5,205 nucleotides of DNA from positions 1-5,205 of the forward strand of contig DAOUUM010000247.1 of assembly GCA_030668165.1 (NCBI GenBank), written 5' to 3'. The stretch comes from Candidatus Heimdallarchaeota archaeon. Lineage in GTDB: Archaea > Asgardarchaeota > Heimdallarchaeia > Heimdallarchaeales > Kariarchaeaceae. Each line of letters starts with the position of its first letter. Position 1 is the first letter of the stretch. Shown here in pieces: positions 1 to 5,004 of the stretch. The notes below the pieces were generated by a model. The model did not search any database. It worked only from the letters and a program-made list of their open reading frames with translations, and was not told the origin of the DNA. Both the position numbers and the translations under genes were made by a program.

Positions 1-761
1 AGACAATATCATTTGACAAGGTGGGGGATCACTGGGAGTTATCAAATGGTTATTTCAAATTGAAGACAAGCCCAAATCATGGGGCAAGTATCTTCTCACT
101 TGAGGTGGATAAGGAATTATTTTTCAGTAGATTTCCGGATAAGGGATCATTCTCATGGTTCCAGACATTTCTGGGTGGATACAGTCCCTACATCGGGGTT
201 GGTGCGGGTCAAATATTTGAGGATGAGATCTGGTCGGATCCAGTTCTCCTAAAACAAAATAACTGGACTGGATTCAAGTACACATTGGATAAGCCAACAA
301 CTTCTCACAATCTCAAAAAATTTGATATATCACTGAGTCATCTCAGTCGTGAGGGGGCACCCATTCTCTGGTCCACCCTCCAGGTGAAAAATATGTCTGG
401 AATTCCCATGAATGTGGCTTTATTCATGGGGATGTTCCTCAAACCAATCAATCAACTAAGTTACAGATGGAATGATCGATTGTTCACTGGCACCAAGACA
501 GAAAAGGAGAGAAGCTTCTCTACTCAACAACCACATAACTGGGCCTTTGTGGAGTCAGATCATAACTTTCTCCTCACCTCTCACAGTGCCTACTCAATAA
601 TCAATGGATACTATATGAATTCATTGGGCTACAGTCAGATGGGTATAACTAGTAACAAGATAGTCAGACCAGGAGAGATATTCAGATTGGAGAGTTCTAT
701 AATATTTGGGGATAATCTCACAGGTGTGCACACGAGAAGAGATATTGTAAATCTTAGGTAA
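1..761 (+). CDS. 3' part of a gene encoding a mutarotase-like beta-sandwich domain protein (5' end outside window)
   Basis: The reading frame is open from the first complete codon (positions 3-5) to the TAA at 759-761, with no stop before the GTG at 21. That GTG is therefore probably internal, and the gene starts upstream of the window. The visible ~250 residues are rich in beta-strand and aromatic patterns. They begin with WELSNGYFKLKTSPNHGASI, followed by LEVDKELFFSRFP, a glycine/tyrosine-rich FLGGYSPYIGVG, a strand pair around LWSTLQVKNMSG, and a late IVRPGEIFRLESSIIFGD. The 'not-quite-enzyme' pattern (L.V.N.S in mid-domain, then PGE..R....I.FG near the end) resembles galactose-mutarotase/glycosidase beta-sandwich domains. 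This is fold-level resemblance only. No catalytic residues can be assigned, and no signal peptide or membrane segment is visible in this part. It may be the C-terminal domain of a larger protein, possibly fused to another enzyme domain upstream. The coding status is secure; the function is unknown. Confidence 0.8.
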   Translation, partial: TISFDKVGDHWELSNGYFKLKTSPNHGASIFSLEVDKELFFSRFPDKGSFSWFQTFLGGYSPYIGVGAGQIFEDEIWSDPVLLKQNNWTGFKYTLDKPTTSHNLKKFDISLSHLSREGAPILWSTLQVKNMSGIPMNVALFMGMFLKPINQLSYRWNDRLFTGTKTEKERSFSTQQPHNWAFVESDHNFLLTSHSAYSIINGYYMNSLGYSQMGITSNKIVRPGEIFRLESSIIFGDNLTGVHTRRDIVNLR

Positions 762-768
762 ATTGTTT

Positions 769-783
769 GGGCAATCGCCCTTT
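769..783 (+). terminator. Weak hairpin just after the first gene
   Basis: GGGC (769-772) and GCCC (777-780) pair around a four-base AATC loop and are followed by only three T residues, eight bases past the stop codon. It could help end the upstream transcript, but the stem is short and the T run minimal. Confidence 0.25.
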
Positions 784-820
784 GATATGACACACATCCG
801 TTTGATATGACCCATGTACG
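781..820. repeat. Two-copy imperfect 20-bp tandem repeat
   Basis: Copies at 781-800 and 801-820 share their first 11 bases (TTTGATATGAC) and 16 of 20 positions overall. They lie 20 bases after the stop codon of the upstream gene. Two copies are too few to assign a role. A duplicated protein-binding site or a replication-slippage relic are both possible. Confidence 0.6.
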
Positions 821-921
821 ATATGGTCCTGAGCAGAATTAGATGAATATTCTGAATTTAGTTCCTAAAAGGTCTAATTTCGAATTCATTGCATCCATCA
901 ATATATCAATCCCTTAACTAG

Positions 922-929
922 TTTATATA
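922..929 (+). promoter_or_regulatory. Candidate archaeal TATA box (TTTATATA)
   Basis: A consensus-like TTTATATA would place a transcription start near 950, inside the dyad at 935-960. No gene starts close by, so it would drive a long leader (about 380 nt) for the gene at 1330 or a non-coding RNA. In AT-rich DNA such boxes also arise by chance. Confidence 0.35.
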
Positions 930-934
930 CGAAA

Positions 935-960
935 GGAGCGCTAACTAACAGAGGCGCTCC
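935..960. repeat. GC-rich 7-bp inverted repeat
   Basis: GGAGCGC (935-941) and GCGCTCC (954-960) pair perfectly around a 12-base loop, standing out in an AT-rich surround. It lies just downstream of the TTTATATA at 922-929 and spans its predicted start site, a position typical of archaeal repressor operators. No T run follows, so it is not a convincing intrinsic terminator. Confidence 0.55.
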
Positions 961-992
961 CAACAACATAGAACATTATCGGCACAACATAC

Positions 993-1000
993 TTTATATG
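993..1000 (+). promoter_or_regulatory. Candidate second TATA box (TTTATATG)
   Basis: TTTATATG would direct a start near 1022-1026, within the palindrome at 1014-1031. It is also enclosed by a 5-bp inverted repeat, GGCAC (981-985) and GTGCC (1012-1016). No coding region starts near the predicted start site. Speculative. Confidence 0.3.
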
Positions 1001-1013
1001 GGTCCCAGCTCGT

Positions 1014-1031
1014 GCCCAAATATATTCGGGC
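1014..1031. repeat. 18-bp near-perfect palindrome
   Basis: GCCCAAATATATTCGGGC is its own reverse complement except for one mismatched pair, with GCCC/GGGC ends around an AT-rich core. The form suits a dimeric DNA-binding regulator. It lies 13 bases downstream of the TTTATATG at 993-1000. Confidence 0.5.
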
Positions 1032-1143
1032 TGTTTGTACAGAATCTTCAAACTATTCAAATCGGTTTGCATACAATCAGATAACATTCTAGACATCCGA
1101 GACTCGCATGTTTTTTACGATATAATCATTCTTCCCCCCTAGC

Positions 1144-1151
1144 TTTATAAA
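1144..1151 (+). promoter_or_regulatory. Probable TATA box for the solute-binding protein gene
   Basis: TTTATAAA is the TATA-like octamer closest to the gene at 1330, apart from a weaker TTAAAAAT at about 1248. It predicts a start near 1170-1177 and a leader of about 155 nt that would contain both hairpins before the start codon. No clear BRE element is visible just upstream (the preceding bases are C-rich), so the call is moderate. Confidence 0.4.
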
Positions 1152-1269
1152 TGTCTGAAGTAGATGGAATAACTAGAGTAGAAATAAGAGAACATTAAGC
1201 CGTACATCTTACGTTTAATACTCTGACCATCTGATAACACAAGACCTTAAAAATTCTTGTTTTACCGGT

Positions 1270-1299
1270 GGTTCATTCCCAGAAGGGAATACTCGAACC
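1270..1299 (+). promoter_or_regulatory. Bulged 11-bp hairpin in the leader of the solute-binding protein gene
   Basis: GGTTC (1270-1274) pairs with GAACC (1295-1299). Directly inside, ATTCCC (1275-1280) pairs with GGGAAT (1285-1290) around an AGAA tetraloop, leaving ACTC (1291-1294) as a one-sided bulge. A second small hairpin, TTTGC (1303-1307) with GCAAA (1314-1318), follows and ends two bases before the Shine-Dalgarno sequence. Together they could gate ribosome access or bind a ligand or protein. I recognise no known riboswitch class. Confidence 0.5.
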
Positions 1300-1320
1300 C
1301 CATTTGCTATAAGGCAAAAC

Positions 1321-1324
1321 GGAG
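1321..1324 (+). promoter_or_regulatory. Shine-Dalgarno GGAG for the solute-binding protein gene
   Basis: GGAG ends five bases before the ATG at 1330 and supports that start over the in-frame ATG three codons later. It lies immediately after the small hairpin at 1303-1318. Confidence 0.75.
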
Positions 1325-1329
1325 TTGAA

Positions 1330-3468
1330 ATGAAGAAAATGAAAAAGATTAAAATTATGAGCATTGCTCTCATGGCTGTTTTTGTACTTTCCATTAATGG
1401 ACAAGTAGCCACCGTTTCCGGTCAAGACCAGTTTATCGAGACAAATTTCGATGTCTGGTTCTACACACAAGCTGGTTCCAGAACAACTGAGTCATATGCT
1501 CTTTACATAAAACAAGCATTAGCACCATTAGGTATTAATGTTAAAATTGTCGCCAAACCTTGGGGACAGTTCGTAGGAGATCTGTTACATTATACTACTG
1601 GTCATCCTTTTGATATGTGTCAAATCAGGTTCAGCGGTGGAGCCCCAACACCTAGTTTCATGGCGTTGTACCACTCTACACAAACCTCATTTGGTGCTGA
1701 TATGTACCAACTAAATGATCCTGATTGGCAGGAATGGATGGCTGTTGATTCTGGTGTGACTACTGAGGAAGTAGATGCATTATTAGAATCTATTCAATTT
1801 GAGCTGAATCTAGTAACCCGAAAAGCATTAGTTACTGAGTTCAACGAGCTATTTATGACCAAGTTGCTATACGATATACCAGTCGTTGCTACCATTGCTC
1901 TAAATGCAATGTGGAAAGGATATGGTGGTGCTGACAATGACCTATGGGATCCCCAAGAGGGGATTATGGGCTCACGAAAGCTTGGTGCAACATGGACTGA
2001 TGCAACCGCAGCCGATCGTACCTCAAATAACACTCACATGAGATTAGATATCGGATCTCCAAGTGGAGCAGAGATGTTTGATCCTCACCAATCATTTGAC
2101 AGTGAGACATCTCTTATCACCGGTATGATGCAGAATGACTTATTGGACTTTGATAAGGACAATCTTGCACACCCAGGAATTGCTTGGAACTTCTATTTCA
2201 ACGAATCCTTTGGTGACACCTATGATACTGATAACAATGCAACCACACCTGCACTTGAAACATACACCTATTCATGGTTCTTTGGACAAGATGCTATGTG
2301 GGCTGCAACCACTGATGCTGATGGGAATCCAGTAGCTGCTCACGCAGTAGATGCTGAGGATATGGTTTTGACCTATGATTACATGAAGCATCCTCTAACC
2401 GTAATAAATGGTAAAGAGAATCTTGATCCAGTTTTGGATTATTATTCTGAATCAACTGTATTTACAAATGATACCTTCACAATCAAGGTAGATGCCGCTC
2501 AGGTAACACCAGATGGATATCTCTCCTTTGGTGCATGGTTCCCACCCACCCCCGCTCACATAGTCGGAGGAGATTTGACATGGGTAAATGATACCGTAAC
2601 CAATGTTGCAAAAGTTTCTGACAATGCTGCTTGGAATCCACAATTATCTGATGAATGGGTACATTGGGCATCACCCGAAGGCCATTCACTTGCTGGTGCT
2701 TATGACCTAGTTGAAATGAAACTCGGTGAATTCTATGCATATGAAGCTAGAGATGATTACTGGTTCCCCAATGAGGATATGGTTTCAGAATATTATGATG
2801 CTACCGCATTCGCTGATTTGGAAGCCGAGTATGGTTGGTCATTCGATGTGTTTGCTCCCCATGAAAATGCCGTCACTCCTGACAATTATTATTGGACATT
2901 CGCTGGATTTGATGACACACAGGGTGTTGAAACCTTTGAATATGTAGTTATTGATGATATTAATGCAATATTACTACAATTCGAGGCTGGTAATCTTGAT
3001 GCTTTTGGATCCACTGCTCTTGGTGCTCAAACTGTTCAGAGTCATCAGAGCAATCCTAACTATGTCGTTAAGGAAGTTACAGATCCATCACGAGGACCTG
3101 AACTGATCGTCTTTAATCTCTTAAATGAGCATCTTAAGAAGATCGACGTTCGTGATGCAATTGCTCACGTAATTGATAAGAATGAGTTGGTCAAGATCCA
3201 CGATGGATTTGGTAAGCCACACCACTCAGTTGTGAAACCATTCGCAACTGGCTGGATTGTACCTCATGAGATCCTCTACGATTACAACAGATCCCGTGAT
3301 CTGATGAGATCTCAGGGATATAAAGCACTTGAGACTCCTGAATTCATTGTCGCTGATCCAAAACCCCCAGTAAATGAGGTATTTGGTATACTCGGTAGTG
3401 AATACCTATTCTTCGTATCCGCAGTCGCACTCGTATCCGCAGTAGGACTTCGCAAACGCAGAAACTAA
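1330..3468 (+). CDS. Membrane-anchored ABC-type solute-binding protein, peptide/nickel (SBP_bac_5) family, apparently circularly permuted
   Basis: This 712-aa extracellular protein should capture a small ligand, in this family usually oligopeptides and sometimes sugars or nickel, for an ABC importer. A basic N-terminus with a hydrophobic core (about residues 9-20) forms a signal peptide; no lipobox cysteine is present. Residues ~40-200 resemble the end of the family: a YALYIKQALAPLGINVKIV helix-strand unit, FDMCQIRFSGG, then EEVDALLESIQFELNLVTRK and YDIPVVATI. Residues ~240-664 resemble its beginning and middle: FDPHQSFDSET, HAVDAEDMVLTYDYMKHP (338-355), AGAYDLVEMKLGEFYAYEARDDYWF (455-479, read in pieces), FEAGNLDAF, VRDAIAHVIDKNELV (607-621) and DYNRSRDLMRSQGY (651-664). 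The family normally continues there; here a proline-rich linker leads to a membrane segment (about 685-707) and RKRRN. Several N-X-S/T sites (N233, N291, N303, N380, N420, N653) fit archaeal surface glycosylation. No permease or ATPase gene lies in the window. Family assignment is firm, ligand unknown. Confidence 0.9.
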   Translation: MKKMKKIKIMSIALMAVFVLSINGQVATVSGQDQFIETNFDVWFYTQAGSRTTESYALYIKQALAPLGINVKIVAKPWGQFVGDLLHYTTGHPFDMCQIRFSGGAPTPSFMALYHSTQTSFGADMYQLNDPDWQEWMAVDSGVTTEEVDALLESIQFELNLVTRKALVTEFNELFMTKLLYDIPVVATIALNAMWKGYGGADNDLWDPQEGIMGSRKLGATWTDATAADRTSNNTHMRLDIGSPSGAEMFDPHQSFDSETSLITGMMQNDLLDFDKDNLAHPGIAWNFYFNESFGDTYDTDNNATTPALETYTYSWFFGQDAMWAATTDADGNPVAAHAVDAEDMVLTYDYMKHPLTVINGKENLDPVLDYYSESTVFTNDTFTIKVDAAQVTPDGYLSFGAWFPPTPAHIVGGDLTWVNDTVTNVAKVSDNAAWNPQLSDEWVHWASPEGHSLAGAYDLVEMKLGEFYAYEARDDYWFPNEDMVSEYYDATAFADLEAEYGWSFDVFAPHENAVTPDNYYWTFAGFDDTQGVETFEYVVIDDINAILLQFEAGNLDAFGSTALGAQTVQSHQSNPNYVVKEVTDPSRGPELIVFNLLNEHLKKIDVRDAIAHVIDKNELVKIHDGFGKPHHSVVKPFATGWIVPHEILYDYNRSRDLMRSQGYKALETPEFIVADPKPPVNEVFGILGSEYLFFVSAVALVSAVGLRKRRN
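3413..3448 (+). repeat. 18-bp tandem duplication inside the membrane-anchor codons
   Basis: TCGTATCCGCAGT opens both 18-bp units (3413-3430 and 3431-3448), which match at 16 of 18 positions. They encode the consecutive hexads VSAVAL and VSAVGL of the C-terminal membrane segment. In-frame duplication would have lengthened the anchor by six residues. Confidence 0.7.
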
Positions 3469-3491
3469 TTAGTTAAAGACTAATTGACTTT

Positions 3492-3518
3492 GAGGGAGAT
3501 TTCTCCCTCTTTTTTTTT
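3492..3518 (+). terminator. Hairpin plus T9 terminator after the solute-binding protein gene
   Basis: GAGGGAG (3492-3498) pairs with CTCCCTC (3503-3509) across an ATTT loop and is followed directly by nine T residues (3510-3518), 23 bases past the stop codon. It looks like a textbook bacterial intrinsic terminator; in archaea the T run alone is usually the main signal. A weaker stem, ATTAGT (3468-3473) with ACTAAT (3479-3484), precedes it. On the opposite strand the T run reads as A, so it should act only on plus-strand transcription. Confidence 0.8.
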
Positions 3519-3553
3519 GATTTATCAATTCTTGAAATCAAGATATAAAATAT

Positions 3554-3814
3554 TTAATTTTCCATTATACGATAATGATATCCATACAGGGTCTGAAATC
3601 CTAGTTTTTTATATACCCTGATTGCTGAAGCATTGATAATCTCTACCTGCAGATAGGCAATTTTCACATCACAGATTGTATTTATTATCAGTTTCATAAG
3701 CTCTGTTCCCACTCCTCTCTCTCTGATCTCTGGATCCACTGCCACCTCAAATATACCACTGTGATCAAACTGCTTGACTGCCAGTGCAACTCCCAGCATC
3801 TCATTATGTGACAA
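3554..3814 (-). pseudogene. C-terminal remnant of a GNAT-family N-acetyltransferase
   Basis: The 86 residues cover only the second half of the GNAT fold. They show an EMLGVALAV strand, then motif A with VAVDPEIRERGVGTELM (R31, G34 and G36 forming the R-x-x-G-x-G acetyl-CoA pyrophosphate loop), and motif B with NASAIRVYKKLGF (61-73). The N-terminal strand and helices that normally bind the acceptor, about 60 or more residues, are missing. The only in-frame start is a TTG at 3814 (or ATG at 3799). An in-frame TAA at 3821-3823 interrupts the frame, which is open again upstream through an ATG at 3829 and another at 3853 until a TAA at 3854-3856. Even with readthrough only about a dozen residues would be added. 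It lies 48 bases downstream of the DUF2804 gene on the same strand. It is most likely a decayed gene; a functional mini-protein is less likely. Confidence 0.65.
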
Positions 3815-3842
3815 AATTTGTTACTTCATAGGGTTTAAAGGG

Positions 3843-3850
3843 TATATATA
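3843..3850 (-). promoter_or_regulatory. Possible TATA box upstream of the GNAT remnant
   Basis: TATATATA lies between the DUF2804 stop and the GNAT remnant. On the minus strand it predicts a start near 3820, six bases before the TTG at 3814 and just past the in-frame stop. This would permit a nearly leaderless transcript of the remnant. It may equally be AT-rich chance sequence. Confidence 0.3.
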
Positions 3851-3862
3851 CATTTAAGATGA

Positions 3863-4957
3863 TTACCACCAATTCAAAACATCCTCGGCAAATCCCAGAA
3901 ATCTATCCACCACCATCTCAGTACCATCATCCAGTATCAATTTACCTGAATAGTACCCGAATACCTGGTGTTGCTCGGATTTTATGAGTAACAGATTGGT
4001 CTTTGATGACCTATCAACAATTGATTCAAAATCCATCTCAAATCTACCATCACTACTAGTAAATTTCCAAGGTTCCATATAATTGTCCTTGTTGAATTCA
4101 AAAAGCACATCCTCTATCTTGTGAGCCTGACCATCATAAAATATCATATTCTCACTGGCAGGACTCCGATCGGTGAATCCATAACCTATATTCCATCCCA
4201 GTTTCTTACCCTCATACATCCCTGAAGCTGATCCCCAGTACCATCTATTCTTGTAGGTCCAGTTACCCCTACCCCAGTCGAGTCCAGCGAAGCTATTTTC
4301 TTTATTGAATTCATATTTCTTGTCATTATATTCAACAATACCCTCTGCAGGCATACAATTAATCTTCTGATTGTAGTAGAATTTCTTACGGTTCTTCTCC
4401 CATGAGGTTGCGATCACCATGGATTCATCATTTTCATCAAATAAATTCAATTCAGCTTTCAATCCGAATTCCGGGCAATCCACGGTGATTTTTCTCTCAT
4501 TATCTACTCTATCAAAACAGATATCTATCTTCTTGTTTTTGATATTAATCCCACCTGATTTGGAACTTGGGGGCAAATTCATCTTACCTCTTGGTAAGAT
4601 ACTCATATGGTCAAATTGCTCAACAGTTTTATTCTTAAAATTCAGGAAGGCTATTGCGACGAATCCGATATATCCAAGATCAGCAATGGTAAACGTTATA
4701 CCAAAATCATTATTGAGTACATAGTAATAGTCCCATTCTTTGATTCTCAGCCAAGATGCCTTGATTTTGTTTCTATCATATCTCCACAGTAGCTCGGTTG
4801 CGTATCCTTCCTCTATGATTTCTCCTAATTCATTCAATAGGTCCTTTTCCTCTGTAATTCGATGTTGCATAAGGCCAGTAATATCATTAATATATTTACG
4901 ATATGCCTCGTAGTTGAACCAATATTCCATATTTTTAAAATACAAATTGGTTCTCAC
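3863..4957 (-). CDS. DUF2804 family protein
   Basis: The 364 residues match the DUF2804 pattern. The N-terminal MQHRITEEKDLLNELG (from residue 30) and GYATELLWRYDRNKIKASWL lead into RIKEWDYYYV (71-80). A tryptophan-rich signature follows, GLDWGRGNWTYKNRWYWGSA (225-244), then GWNIGYGFTDRS (254-265), and the C-terminus ends in WW. The family is uncharacterised. I would expect an all-beta, lipocalin-like fold from the strand pattern and aromatic residues, but this is inference. No signal peptide or membrane helix is visible, so it is probably cytoplasmic. The start is uncertain. The longest frame begins with GTG at 4957, but the TATA region at 4969-4980 predicts transcription starting near 4948, which favours ATG at 4930 (a protein nine residues shorter). 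Neither has a Shine-Dalgarno sequence. Family domains usually begin near residue 30, so the first 29 residues may be an extension. Confidence 0.9.
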   Translation of the reverse strand: MRTNLYFKNMEYWFNYEAYRKYINDITGLMQHRITEEKDLLNELGEIIEEGYATELLWRYDRNKIKASWLRIKEWDYYYVLNNDFGITFTIADLGYIGFVAIAFLNFKNKTVEQFDHMSILPRGKMNLPPSSKSGGINIKNKKIDICFDRVDNERKITVDCPEFGLKAELNLFDENDESMVIATSWEKNRKKFYYNQKINCMPAEGIVEYNDKKYEFNKENSFAGLDWGRGNWTYKNRWYWGSASGMYEGKKLGWNIGYGFTDRSPASENMIFYDGQAHKIEDVLFEFNKDNYMEPWKFTSSDGRFEMDFESIVDRSSKTNLLLIKSEQHQVFGYYSGKLILDDGTEMVVDRFLGFAEDVLNWW

Positions 4958-4968
4958 AAATAGTTCTA

Positions 4969-4980
4969 TTTATATATAAT
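4969..4980. promoter_or_regulatory. Shared, nearly palindromic TATA region between divergent genes
   Basis: TTTATATATAAT reads as a TATA box on both strands. On the plus strand (TTTATATA, 4969-4976) it predicts a start near 4999, about six bases before the TPR gene's ATG. On the minus strand it predicts a start near 4948, giving an 18-nt leader to the DUF2804 ATG at 4930. A second AT-rich element at about 4989-4999 (minus-strand AAATTATATG) could instead serve the GTG at 4957. Confidence 0.5.
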
Positions 4981-5004
4981 AATATGCCCATATAATTTAA
5001 TTAC

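Larger units (their letters stand above)
762..1329. other. 568-bp non-coding spacer with repeats, TATA boxes and hairpins
   Basis: No frame on either strand gives a convincing protein. The longest ATG frame noticed here (843-917) encodes 24 residues without a ribosome binding site. The spacer holds, in order, a 20-bp tandem repeat, two TATA boxes each followed by a dyad, a third TATA box, and a leader with two hairpins ending in a Shine-Dalgarno sequence. It most likely serves as the promoter and leader region of the solute-binding protein gene downstream. A small RNA gene inside it cannot be excluded. Confidence 0.6.

Noticed and set aside
621..815. 64-residue minus-strand frame overlapping the end of the first gene
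   Set aside because: It overlaps a convincing coding region and its protein shows no family pattern; it is an antisense shadow.
843..917. 24-residue ATG frame in the spacer
   Set aside because: It has no ribosome binding site, no recognisable sequence pattern, and a length expected by chance in AT-rich DNA.
935..1031. Possible tRNA or known structured RNA around the GC-rich dyads
   Set aside because: No cloverleaf with acceptor, anticodon and T arms can be drawn, and no known RNA family motif is recognisable.
1609..1617. A third TTTGATATG matching the start of the 781-820 repeat unit
   Set aside because: Only nine bases match and they fall in coding sequence; chance is sufficient.
1794..2947. 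Several open frames of 63-85 residues on both strands inside the solute-binding protein gene
   Set aside because: They lie wholly within a clearly coding frame and their products have unnatural composition with no domain signature.
3530..3543. TCTTGAAATCAAGA palindrome as a terminator for the minus-strand genes
   Set aside because: On the minus strand no T run follows it and the stem is AT-rich, so support is too weak to list as a terminator.
4419..4792. Plus-strand frames of 101 and 61 residues antisense to DUF2804
   Set aside because: The DUF2804 frame carries recognisable conserved motifs across the same region; the antisense products show none.
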